DNA of 64,000 bases from Hyphomicrobiales bacterium (GTDB taxonomy: Bacteria; Pseudomonadota; Alphaproteobacteria; Rhizobiales; Rhizobiaceae). Positions 26,088-34,217 of the stretch are shown piece by piece (the stretch's first letter is position 1; each line of letters begins with the position of its first letter). The stretch spans positions 604,207 through 668,206 of the forward strand of contig UEHQ01000002.1 of assembly GCA_900489925.1 (NCBI GenBank). Reading direction: 5' to 3'. Below the pieces are notes generated by a model. That model saw only the letters and a program-made list of their open reading frames with translations. It did not search any database and was not told where the DNA came from. Both the position numbers and the translations under genes were made by a program.

Positions 26088-26687
26088 GTGCAGATCAAGG
26101 GTTTCCTGGTAGCCATGACGGCTGTGTTTGCGATGTCGACAGCCGCAACACCGGCGCCGGCCAACAATGTTTCGATGGTAACGGGCGCGTCGACCTCGCA
26201 GCCGATCGGCCATTACGAGTTCTGTCAGACCCATCGCAGCGAGTGCGGCGCCAACCGCAACGCCGCGGTCGCCGAAATGTCGGACGCCAAATGGGCGCTC
26301 GTTCGTTCTGTCAACTCGATGGTCAACAACACCATCACGCCGATGACCGACAAGGAAATCTACGGCAAGGACGAGGTCTGGGCCTATCCCACGACGGCAG
26401 GTGATTGCGAAGATTTCGCACTACTAAAGCGTCGCATCCTCATTCACCGTGGCTTCTCGCCGGCTAACCTTCTCATGACCGTCGTTCGCAAGCCGGATGG
26501 CGAGGGCCATGCGGTTCTCACACTGCGCACCACGCAAGGCGATTTCATCCTCGACAATCTCGCTTCGACCGTCAAACCGTGGTTCGAGACGAGCTATTCC
26601 TTCATCAAGCGCCAGTCGAGCTACAATGCCGGCCGCTGGGTCACCATCGAGAACGGCCGCGACGTTCTGGTCGGCGCTCTGAAGTAA
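26088..26687 (+). CDS. transglutaminase-like cysteine peptidase (BTLCP)
   Basis: About 199 residues: signal peptide (GFLVAMTAVFAMSTAATPAPA), then the bacterial transglutaminase-like cysteine proteinase core with catalytic Cys in TAGDCEDFALLKRRIL, His in GEGHAVLTLRT and Asp in FILDNLAS. The FCQTHRSECG segment with two Cys is also typical of the family. Such proteins are periplasmic and in other bacteria (LapG) cleave adhesins in response to cyclic di-GMP; no LapD partner is adjacent here. I choose GTG at 26088, with AAGGAAGAG upstream, as it starts just before the signal peptide. A TTAA-N7-TTAA box lies upstream. Confidence 0.85.
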   Translation: MQIKGFLVAMTAVFAMSTAATPAPANNVSMVTGASTSQPIGHYEFCQTHRSECGANRNAAVAEMSDAKWALVRSVNSMVNNTITPMTDKEIYGKDEVWAYPTTAGDCEDFALLKRRILIHRGFSPANLLMTVVRKPDGEGHAVLTLRTTQGDFILDNLASTVKPWFETSYSFIKRQSSYNAGRWVTIENGRDVLVGALK

Positions 26688-26711
26688 TCACGGCGCACAC
26701 TGCGGAATTGG

Positions 26712-26738
26712 AGGCCGGCTTATCGCCGGCCTTTTTCG
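26712..26738 (+). terminator. rho-independent terminator of the BTLCP gene
   Basis: AGGCCGGC-TTAT-GCCGGCC type hairpin (AGGCCGGCTTATCGCCGGCC) followed by TTTTT. It is 25 bases after the stop and also stands close to the convergent mbfA stop. Confidence 0.85.
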
Positions 26739-26746
26739 TTTCCGGA

Positions 26747-27730
26747 TCAGGAATTGCCAATCAGGATACCGGCGCCAAGAACCAGCCCGCCGCCGACGAC
26801 AACCTGAAACGCTGCGCGCAGGAACGGCGTTTCCATATAGCGATTCTGAATGAACGCGATCGCCCATAGCTCGAAGATCGCGATAATCACGGCCATGGTG
26901 GTCGCCGTCCAGAAATTCGGGATCAGATACGGCAGGGTGTGCCCAAGGCCGCCCAGCGCCGTCATCAGGCCGCAGGCAAGCCCGCGCTTGATCGGGGAGC
27001 CGCGTCCGGAGATCTTTCCGTCGTCATGGGCGGCTTCGGTAAAGCCCATGGAAATACCGGCACCGACGGAGGCGGACATGCCGACGAGGAACGTCTGCCA
27101 GGTATCCTGGGTCGCAAACGCCGCAGCGAAGATCGGCGCGAGTGTCGAGACCGAGCCGTCCATGAGACCAGCCAGACCGGGCTGCACATAGGTCAGGACA
27201 AACTGCCGGCGGACCGTCTGATCCTCTTCCGCGCGCGCATCCTCGGGCAGGTGCTTTTCGCCTAACATGCGGGTGATGTCCCCATGCCCCTGTTCGGCGA
27301 GCGCAAGATCGCCAAGCAGCTGGCGTGTCCGCGCATCGGAAACGCGACCGGTCGCCTCGACATAGAACCGATAGGCCTGCTGCTCCATGGCCTCGGCCTC
27401 GGCCCGGATCGTCTCCAGCGACAGATTGCGGGCCAACCAGTCCGGCCGCCGCTCGTAGAAACCGCTGACGTGCTCGCGGCGGATGAGAACGATACGTTCT
27501 CCGAAACGCTCGCGATAAATGGCGATCAGAGACTGGCGGTGGGTGTCCTCGACCTCGGCCATTTCTTCGAACACCTTGGCGGATGCCGGATAGTCGGCCC
27601 TCAGGCGATCAGCGTAGGCGAGATAGATGCGCGCATCCTCTTCCTCCGACGCGATTGCCAGCGCAAGGATCTCCTGCTCGGAGAGTGACGTAAAAGGGCG
27701 TTTCGACGATCTGAAAAATCTATTGAACAT
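26747..27730 (-). CDS. mbfA: MbfA-type membrane iron exporter (ferritin-like plus CCC1/VIT1 domain)
   Basis: A 327-residue protein with two parts. Residues about 15-170 form a ferritin-like four-helix domain with metal-ligand candidates (IASEEEDARIYLAYADRL, FEEMAEVEDTHRQSL, AEAMEQQAYRFYVEA, LALAEQGHGDI). Residues about 185-327 are a CCC1/VIT1-like membrane domain (GLAGLMDGSVSTLAPIFAAA, VGAGISMGFTEAAHDDGK, and later helices). This is the MbfA design, known in Agrobacterium and Bradyrhizobium to export iron and to be repressed by Irr under low iron. AGAGGA precedes the ATG and an Irr-type palindrome is 13 bases upstream of the start. Confidence 0.9.
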   Translation of the reverse strand: MFNRFFRSSKRPFTSLSEQEILALAIASEEEDARIYLAYADRLRADYPASAKVFEEMAEVEDTHRQSLIAIYRERFGERIVLIRREHVSGFYERRPDWLARNLSLETIRAEAEAMEQQAYRFYVEATGRVSDARTRQLLGDLALAEQGHGDITRMLGEKHLPEDARAEEDQTVRRQFVLTYVQPGLAGLMDGSVSTLAPIFAAAFATQDTWQTFLVGMSASVGAGISMGFTEAAHDDGKISGRGSPIKRGLACGLMTALGGLGHTLPYLIPNFWTATTMAVIIAIFELWAIAFIQNRYMETPFLRAAFQVVVGGGLVLGAGILIGNS

Positions 27731-27742
27731 GGCATCCTCTTT

Positions 27743-27757
27743 TTAGAATTATTCTAA
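27743..27757. promoter_or_regulatory. Irr box (ICE-like palindrome) of mbfA
   Basis: TTAGAATTATTCTAA is a perfect palindrome around one central base. It closely resembles the iron control element bound by Irr upstream of mbfA in other rhizobia (TTTAGAA...TTCTAA pattern). Its position directly upstream of mbfA fits repression under iron limitation. Confidence 0.7.
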
Positions 27758-28013
27758 TTTAAGAGTGCGCCCACTGACCGTCAAGGCCGCAAGTATCTTA
27801 TGATACCCGTCCCGTCCGGTCGAAGAGACTTACAATAGAAACGCCGATGCCCCGCTTAACTGGCATGTATACCCTGGCGCACGCTAAGGTCTACATCCCA
27901 GAAAAAAGCGAAAGAATCTTGCCTGAATTCTTGCGAAAATCGGGTTGAATTTTGCAACTGCCGGGTTGAGATATATAAAAACGCGGGCATAGTATTGTCG
28001 AAACTAGGCGTCT

Positions 28014-28385
28014 ATGGGGGAAACCGACGTGCCAGATCCGGTGGATATGATTGTTGGCCAGAATGTCAGGGCGCTTCGGGCAAAGCGACGCATATCGCAG
28101 CTGGAACTGGGCGAGGCGTTGGGCCTCACCTTTCAGCAGATCCAGAAATACGAAAAAGGAACCAACCGCGTATCGGCCAGCAAGCTGCACCAGATCGCGG
28201 TTTTTCTCGGCGTCGAGATTTCAGCCCTGTTCGAAGGCGCGAACACGACGGACGCATCCGCGCGGCCGGGGCTCAGCGCCGAAGCCTATGAGCTCGCCGT
28301 CCACTACGACCGGCTGAGTTCAGCCGCCGGCAAGGAGGCCGTCAAGACGATCCTGACGCTGATGAACGGAGAAGCGTTCGCTTAA
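28014..28385 (+). CDS. XRE-family helix-turn-helix regulator
   Basis: A 123-residue Cro/C1-type regulator: VGQNVRALRAKRRISQLELG, then EALGLTFQQIQKYEKGTNRV (turn and recognition helix) and ASKLHQIAVFLGVEISALFE. A short C-terminal helical region follows (EAYELAVHYDRLSSAAGKEA). The LTFQQIQKYEKGTNR stretch is the hallmark of the PraR/SinR-like regulators common in rhizobia. A GTG at 28029, with GGGGGA 7 bases before it, is an equally credible start. Targets are unknown. Confidence 0.88.
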   Translation: MGETDVPDPVDMIVGQNVRALRAKRRISQLELGEALGLTFQQIQKYEKGTNRVSASKLHQIAVFLGVEISALFEGANTTDASARPGLSAEAYELAVHYDRLSSAAGKEAVKTILTLMNGEAFA

Positions 28386-28406
28386 CGCGCCCAGCGGGCT
28401 GCGATA

Positions 28407-28607
28407 TCAGTGCAATTCGCGCTCGTGCAGAGCGACCAAGAGGTCGTCCTGGGTCTGGTGACCGGCGTGGTACAGATCAATTGCGATGCTGGCAATCGAA
28501 AGGCCCTGCTGGCTGCGAATCTTGATGTTGCGCTCGGCGCACCAAGCGTAAAGAGCGCCTGCGAGTACATCGTCATCGTCAGACTGGAAGGTGCTTGCTA
28601 CCGTCAT
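28407..28607 (-). CDS. small conserved hypothetical protein
   Basis: A 66-residue protein (starting MTVASTFQSDDDD, ending LLVALHERELH), highly charged and probably helical, with one Cys. The family is not known to me. GAGG is present ahead of the ATG at 28607. It is convergent with the XRE gene, 21 bases between stops. Composition and codon third-position bias look coding; function unknown. Confidence 0.5.
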   Translation of the reverse strand: MTVASTFQSDDDDVLAGALYAWCAERNIKIRSQQGLSIASIAIDLYHAGHQTQDDLLVALHERELH

Positions 28608-28750
28608 GGAAGTTGCCCTCAGTTAGAATATTCCCCTGCAGCCATCATGAATAGATTCGTCGGCGCTGCAAAGCGCGATCGGCGACCTGCGTTAACACAA
28701 GACAGAACCGACGAGCGTGCTGTTTCAATATGAAGCAGATCGCAGGCGCT

Positions 28751-30649
28751 TTACTCGGAAGCCACGCGCGTGAGGTTATCGAGAGACAGGGAGCACGCCT
28801 CGATCGCATCCAGCATCTTGCGGAAACGAGGATGATTTCGAACTGAATCCAGGTCGGAGTCGTGCTTGAACCAGAGGATCTGGTAGCAGGAGGACTGCGG
28901 CAACAGCGACTCGAGAATGTCGAGCGCCGTGTCCCGCTCATCCAGCAGCGCGTACACGCAGGCAGCATTGTACTGCGCGACGATATCGTCGGGATCGATA
29001 GCCTGGGCGCGCCTGATCCATTCCTTGGCCCGCTCCTTGTCACCCATATGCGCCAGCGCAAGCGCGCCGCGGTGGGCGGGGCCTGAGTTTTCGGGATGGC
29101 GCTCGAGCGCACGTTCAGCGCGCTCCAGAGCGACACGCGCCCAGTTCTCCCGCTCCTTCTTGAAACCAAGGGAGCGGCAGGCGCTGATCAGGTGGATCGG
29201 CGAGAGATAGTCGTCCGGATGGATTTCCGAGGCTCTGGTGAAGAAGTTGATGGCGCGCTGGAACTTGCCCTGCATGAACATGAAGCGGCCGTAGTGGAAG
29301 TTCACCTCATAGAGATCGGGTTCGAGCGAGAGCGCCTTGTCGAACTCCACCAGCGCCTCATCGTCCCGCCCGTCCTGATGCAGCGCGAGGCCGCGCGAGG
29401 CATGGGCCTCGGCAAGATGCGGATCGAGCGCCAGCGCCTTGGCGGTCAGGTTCAGGATGCCCTGCAGCGTGTATTCGCCGGCATGCCAGTCACGCAGAGC
29501 GGATTCGCAATCGGCGATGCCGGCATAGGCACGGGCATATTGCGGATCGAGCGCAACCGCGGTCGTGAACATACGCCGTGCCATCAGCAGGTAGGGCCGC
29601 GTCCAGGTGTTGGAAAACTGCCTTCCGCGCAGATAGTAGGTGTAGGCTTCGACGCTGTTGGTGGGCTCGCTGGCGATTGCCTGCTTTTCCTCCGGCAGAA
29701 GCTTGATCTTCAGCTGAGCGACGATAGCGTGGGTGATCTCGTCCTGGATCGCGAAGATGTCGGTCAACTCGCGGTCGAACCGGTCCGCCCAGACGTGCCC
29801 GCCGTTCTTGGCATCGATCAGCTGTCCTGTTATGCGGACCCGCTGGCCGACCTTGCGGACGCTGCCTTCCAGAATGAAATTGACCCCCAGTTCGGCGGCC
29901 ACCTGTTTCACCTGCACGGATTTTCCCTTGTAGGTAAAGGCCGTGTTGCGGGCGACGACATAGAGGTTCGAAATCTTCGACAGGTCGGTGATGATGTCCT
30001 CGGTAATACCATCGGAGAAATATTCCTGTTCGGGATCACCGCTCATATTGGTGAAGGGCAGGACGGCAACCAGTTGCTTGTGCTTCTCCTTTGCCGCGCT
30101 GAGAGCGGCCTCATGCACCTTCAGCGGCAATGCGCGCCTGGGTGCGACGGCGTATACCCTCACCGGGCGCGCGATGTTCTTCAGGGAATGCTCGCCCTTG
30201 TCCTGGAACACGACATCGAGCCTTCCGCCGACATGGTCTCTGGCGGACGCCGAAATCGCGATCCCGCCAGGCTCGGCGATCCCCTCCAGACGCGCGGCGA
30301 GATTGACGCCGTCCCCGAAGATATCGCCATCCTCGACCAGAACGTCCCCCAGATGGATACCGATGCGAAACTCGATGCGGCGCGGGTCCTCGACCAAGCC
30401 ATTGCGCTCCGCCATGGCTCGCTGCACCTCGTCGGCGCAGGCTACCGCATTGACGATGCTGGAGAATTCGACGAGCATTCCGTCGCCTGTCAACTTGACG
30501 ATCCGGCCCTTGTGAGCCGCGATCTTCGGGTCGATCAACTCCTCGCGGCAACGCTTCACGGCGGCAAGCGTGCCCGACTCGTCGGAGCCCATCAGACGGC
30601 TGTAGCCTACGATATCTGCTGCTAAGATGGCTGCGAGACGGCGTTCCAA
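28751..30649 (-). CDS. class III adenylate/guanylate cyclase with TolB-like and TPR domains
   Basis: About 632 residues. The N-terminal cyclase domain has metal-binding aspartates in AAILAADIVGYSRLMGSDE and LTGDGMLVEF, then GDIFGDGVNLAARLEGIAEP. A TolB/FlgO-like domain follows (VAVLPFTNMSGDPEQEYFSD to about residue 340) and then several TPR repeats (AEAHASRGLALHQDGRDDEA, YEVNFHYGRFMFMQGKFQRA). This combination is numerous in rhizobia, where cyclases respond to host or stress signals. The conserved sequence starts at LERRLAAILAAD; TTG at 30649 with CGAGGT before it is my choice, since all upstream alternatives are also non-ATG. No membrane segment is visible. Confidence 0.85.
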   Translation of the reverse strand: MERRLAAILAADIVGYSRLMGSDESGTLAAVKRCREELIDPKIAAHKGRIVKLTGDGMLVEFSSIVNAVACADEVQRAMAERNGLVEDPRRIEFRIGIHLGDVLVEDGDIFGDGVNLAARLEGIAEPGGIAISASARDHVGGRLDVVFQDKGEHSLKNIARPVRVYAVAPRRALPLKVHEAALSAAKEKHKQLVAVLPFTNMSGDPEQEYFSDGITEDIITDLSKISNLYVVARNTAFTYKGKSVQVKQVAAELGVNFILEGSVRKVGQRVRITGQLIDAKNGGHVWADRFDRELTDIFAIQDEITHAIVAQLKIKLLPEEKQAIASEPTNSVEAYTYYLRGRQFSNTWTRPYLLMARRMFTTAVALDPQYARAYAGIADCESALRDWHAGEYTLQGILNLTAKALALDPHLAEAHASRGLALHQDGRDDEALVEFDKALSLEPDLYEVNFHYGRFMFMQGKFQRAINFFTRASEIHPDDYLSPIHLISACRSLGFKKERENWARVALERAERALERHPENSGPAHRGALALAHMGDKERAKEWIRRAQAIDPDDIVAQYNAACVYALLDERDTALDILESLLPQSSCYQILWFKHDSDLDSVRNHPRFRKMLDAIEACSLSLDNLTRVASE

Positions 30650-30798
30650 GGTGACCTCGGCACTGGCTGACAAAAACACGGACGCAGGTCTAGTCTTCTT
30701 TAAGATGCCCGGCCGAACGTAATTAGCAATTAAGTAATAAAGCGAATAAAGACGCAAAAGTCGAGCCTGTTCCCGCAGTGCAACCGCTTAAGAACAGA

Positions 30799-30827
30799 AA
30801 AGCCCGGTTGACGGGCAACCGGGCTTT
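30799..30827 (-). terminator. rho-independent terminator of dnaJ
   Basis: On the minus strand AAAGCCCGGTTGCCCGTCAA begins a 12-pair hairpin (arms AAAGCCCGGTTG and CAACCGGGCTTT) followed by TCTGTTCT. It is 25 bases after the dnaJ stop. Confidence 0.8.
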
Positions 30828-30851
30828 CGGAAAAGACCTGAAATCGAAGGA

Positions 30852-31979
30852 TCAGTTCTCGAAGAACTCTTTCATTCGAGCAAAGAAACCGGTCGATTCT
30901 GGATTGTTTTCCTTGGAAGACAGCTCCTCGAACTCCTGAAGAAGCTCGCGCTGGCGCTTGGTGAGCTTCTGCGGTGTCTCGATCTGGATCTGGATGTAGA
31001 GATCACCCGTCTGCGGCGAGCGCAGTACCGGCATCCCCTTGCCCTTCAGGCGGAACTGCTTGCCGGCCTGCGTGCCTTCCGGCACGGTGACGCGCGACTT
31101 CGTACCGTCGAGGGTCGCGACATCGAACGTACCGCCGAGCGCGGCCGTCGTCATCGATATCGGGATCGAGCAATAGAGATCGGCTCCGTCACGCTGATAG
31201 AACTCGTGCGGCTTCACCGACAGGAAGATATAGAGGTCGCCCGCCGGTCCACCGCGCGTGCCGGCCTCGCCCTCGCCCTGCAGGCGAATGCGGGTGCCGT
31301 CCTCGATGCCAGCCGGAATGTTGACCGAGAGCGAACGCTCCTCGGTAACACGGCCCTGGCCGTGGCATTTCGTGCAGGGGTCGGGAATGATCTGGCCGCG
31401 GCCATGGCAGGTCGGGCAGGTGCGCTCGATCGAGAAGAAACCCTGGGCCGCGCGCACGCGGCCGGAGCCCTGGCAGGTGCCGCAGGTCTTCGGCTGGGTG
31501 CCGGGCTTGGCGCCCGAACCGGAACAGACGTCGCAGGTGATCGAGGTCGGAACCCTGATCTGCGCGGTCTTTCCGGAGAAGGATTCCTCCAGCGAGATTT
31601 CCATGTTGTAGCGAAGATCGGCGCCGCGTTCGCGACCGCCGGACGAGCGCTGCCGTTGCCGGCCGCCGCCCATCATCTCGCCAAAGATGTCTTCGAAGAT
31701 GTCGGAGAAACCACCGCCGGCAAAGCCGCCGCCACCACCGCCCATGCCGCCGTGCTCGAAAGCAGCGTGGCCGTAACGGTCGTAGGCAGCCCGCTTCTGC
31801 GGGTCCTTCAGCGTCTCGTAGGCTTCGTTGATTTCCTTGAACTTCTGCTCGGCGGTATGATCATCGGGATTCTTGTCCGGATGGTATTTCATCGCCAGCT
31901 TGCGGAAAGCGCTCTTCAGCTCTTTATCATCCGCCGTCTTGGCGACACCCAGCGTTTCGTAAAAATCGGCTTTTGCCAT
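30852..31979 (-). CDS. dnaJ: chaperone protein DnaJ
   Basis: A 375-residue type I DnaJ: J domain with the HPD tripeptide in [11 protein letters not shown], a Gly/Phe-rich linker ([21 protein letters not shown]), four zinc-binding CxxCxGxG repeats ([37 protein letters not shown]) and the C-terminal substrate-binding domains. It stimulates the DnaK ATPase and delivers unfolded clients. It lies 85 bases downstream of dnaK; short hairpins are present in that spacer. Confidence 0.98.
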   Translation of the reverse strand: MAKADFYETLGVAKTADDKELKSAFRKLAMKYHPDKNPDDHTAEQKFKEINEAYETLKDPQKRAAYDRYGHAAFEHGGMGGGGGGFAGGGFSDIFEDIFGEMMGGGRQRQRSSGGRERGADLRYNMEISLEESFSGKTAQIRVPTSITCDVCSGSGAKPGTQPKTCGTCQGSGRVRAAQGFFSIERTCPTCHGRGQIIPDPCTKCHGQGRVTEERSLSVNIPAGIEDGTRIRLQGEGEAGTRGGPAGDLYIFLSVKPHEFYQRDGADLYCSIPISMTTAALGGTFDVATLDGTKSRVTVPEGTQAGKQFRLKGKGMPVLRSPQTGDLYIQIQIETPQKLTKRQRELLQEFEELSSKENNPESTGFFARMKEFFEN

Positions 31980-32064
31980 TAAGGATCAGACCCCGGAAAT
32001 GGATTTCCGGCTGCCATGGTGAGCAGCCGGAATGTCAGTTTCAAACGTGACCGTTTCGTCCAGC

Positions 32065-33981
32065 TTACGCGGACTTCTTGCGGTCGTCGTCCTTGACTTC
32101 TTCGTAGTCGGCATCGACGACGTTGTCATCGCGTGCTTCAGCCGATGCGTCTGCCGCACCACCTTCAGCCTGCTGCGCTTCGTAGATCGCCTGACCGAGC
32201 TTCATGGAGACTTCCATGAGGGTCTGGGTCTTTGCCTTGATGTCTTCGGCATCAGGCTCGGACGCTTCGGTTGCAGACTTCAGCGCGGCGATCGCATCGG
32301 AAATCGCCGTGCGGTCGGCTTCGGTGACCTTGTCGCCGTAATCCTTCAGCGACTTCTCGCTGGAGTGGATCAGGCTTTCAGCCTGGTTCTTGGCTTCCAC
32401 GCCTTCGCGACGCTTCTTGTCGGCTTCAGCATTGGCTTCGGCGTCCTTGACCATCTTTTCGATGTCGGCGTCGGACAGACCACCAGAGGCCTGGATGCGG
32501 ATCTGCTGTTCCTTGCCGGTGCCCTTGTCCTTGGCCGAAACCTGCACGATGCCGTTGGCGTCGATATCGAAGGTGACTTCGATCTGCGGAACGCCACGCG
32601 GTGCCGGCGGCAGGCCAACGAGGTCGAACTGGCCGAGCAGCTTGTTGTCGGCAGCCATTTCGCGCTCGCCCTGCGAAACGCGGATGGTGACGGCCTGCTG
32701 GTTGTCGTCGGCGGTCGAGAAGGTCTGCGACTTCTTCGTCGGGATCGTGGTGTTACGCTCGATCAGACGGGTGAAGACGCCACCCAGCGTTTCGATGCCG
32801 AGAGACAGCGGAGTTACGTCGAGAAGCAGAACGTCCTTGACGTCGCCCTGGAGAACGCCGGCCTGGATGGCTGCGCCGAGTGCGACGACTTCATCCGGGT
32901 TGACGCCCTTGTGAGGCTCCTTGCCGAACAGCTGCTTGACGACTTCCTGCACCTTCGGCATGCGGCTCATGCCACCGACCAGAACGACTTCGTCGATCTC
33001 GGCTGGCGTGACGCCGGCATCCTTGAGGGCTGCCTTGCACGGCGCGATGGTGCGCTGGATCAGATCGTCAACCAGGCTTTCCAGCTTGGCCCGGGTCAGC
33101 TTCAGCGTCAGGTGCTTCGGACCGGTTGCATCGGCCGTGATGAACGGCAGGTTGATTTCGGTCTGCTGCGAGGACGAGAGTTCGATCTTGGCCTTTTCGG
33201 CAGCTTCCTTGAGGCGCTGCAGAGCAAGCTTGTCGCCCTTCAGATCGATGCCGTTGTCCTTCTTGAACTCGGCAACGAGGTATTCGACCAGACGCATGTC
33301 GAAGTCTTCACCGCCGAGGAAGGTATCGCCGTTGGTGGACTTCACTTCGAAGACGCCGTCGCCGATTTCGAGGATCGAGATATCGAAGGTACCGCCACCC
33401 AAGTCGTAAACGGCGATCGTCTTGCCGTCCTTCTTGTCGAGACCGTAGGCAAGGGCTGCCGCCGTCGGCTCGTTGATGATGCGGAGCACTTCGAGGCCAG
33501 CGATCTTGCCGGCATCCTTGGTTGCCTGGCGCTGTGCGTCGTTGAAGTATGCGGGAACGGTGATGACGGCCTTTTCGACCTTTTCACCGAGATAGGATTC
33601 AGCGGTTTCCTTCATCTTCTGAAGGATCATCGCGGAGATCTGGGCCGGCGAATAGCCGGTGCCGCGGGCCTTGACCCATGCGTCGCCGTTGTCACCCTTG
33701 GTGATCTCGAAAGGCACGAGAGCCTTGTCCTTTTCAACCGTCGGATCGTCGTAGCGGCGGCCGATGAGGCGCTTCACTGCGAACAGCGTGTCCGTGGGGT
33801 TGGTGACTGCCTGGCGCTTGGCCGGCTGACCGACGAGGCGTTCGCCATCTTCGGAAAATGCGACGATCGAAGGCGTCGTGCGCGCACCTTCGGCGTTCTC
33901 AATGACCTTCGCGTCCTTGCCGTCCATGACAGCGACGCAGGAATTTGTCGTTCCGAGGTCGATACCAATTACTTTTGCCAT
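32065..33981 (-). CDS. dnaK: chaperone protein DnaK (Hsp70)
   Basis: A 638-residue Hsp70. The nucleotide-binding domain starts [18 protein letters not shown], with [37 protein letters not shown] and [16 protein letters not shown]; the substrate-binding domain follows [13 protein letters not shown]; the acidic C-terminus is [16 protein letters not shown] at 33981 was chosen for the conserved start and the AAGGAGAG ribosome-binding site; a frame 15 codons longer exists but is not conserved. Paired with dnaJ; grpE is not in the window. Confidence 0.98.
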   Translation of the reverse strand: MAKVIGIDLGTTNSCVAVMDGKDAKVIENAEGARTTPSIVAFSEDGERLVGQPAKRQAVTNPTDTLFAVKRLIGRRYDDPTVEKDKALVPFEITKGDNGDAWVKARGTGYSPAQISAMILQKMKETAESYLGEKVEKAVITVPAYFNDAQRQATKDAGKIAGLEVLRIINEPTAAALAYGLDKKDGKTIAVYDLGGGTFDISILEIGDGVFEVKSTNGDTFLGGEDFDMRLVEYLVAEFKKDNGIDLKGDKLALQRLKEAAEKAKIELSSSQQTEINLPFITADATGPKHLTLKLTRAKLESLVDDLIQRTIAPCKAALKDAGVTPAEIDEVVLVGGMSRMPKVQEVVKQLFGKEPHKGVNPDEVVALGAAIQAGVLQGDVKDVLLLDVTPLSLGIETLGGVFTRLIERNTTIPTKKSQTFSTADDNQQAVTIRVSQGEREMAADNKLLGQFDLVGLPPAPRGVPQIEVTFDIDANGIVQVSAKDKGTGKEQQIRIQASGGLSDADIEKMVKDAEANAEADKKRREGVEAKNQAESLIHSSEKSLKDYGDKVTEADRTAISDAIAALKSATEASEPDAEDIKAKTQTLMEVSMKLGQAIYEAQQAEGGAADASAEARDDNVVDADYEEVKDDDRKKSA

Positions 33982-34095
33982 GTCATTCTCTCCTTGAAGC
34001 AAGCTGTCGGAACCCCGGTAAGGCATTTCCCTGACAGCCCCTTACGGGATTGGTCTTTAAGATTAACGCAATCGTGATTGCGGTGATGCGGCGTA

Positions 34096-34123
34096 TATAA
34101 GGAGCGGTTTTCGTGACTGCAAG
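34096..34123 (-). promoter_or_regulatory. putative promoter of dnaK
   Basis: On the minus strand CTTGCA (34118-34123) and CTTATA (34096-34101) are separated by 16 bases, similar to the CTTGAC-N17-CTATAT vegetative promoters of rhizobia and close to heat-shock promoters, about 115 bases ahead of the dnaK start. I did not find a CIRCE or ROSE element. Confidence 0.4.
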
Positions 34124-34217
34124 GCAGAGAATAGCCCGAAAACCAGCAAAAAGAGCCCAGGCCGATTAATTTTCACAGCCTCAGGAAAGCCGCATTTTTT
34201 CTTAGCCGACCACGGCG

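Noticed and set aside
32032..34077. Very long plus-strand frame of 681 codons opposite dnaK
   Set aside because: Antisense of dnaK; it is rich in Asp, Arg, Leu and Val as expected from the reverse complement, with no domain.
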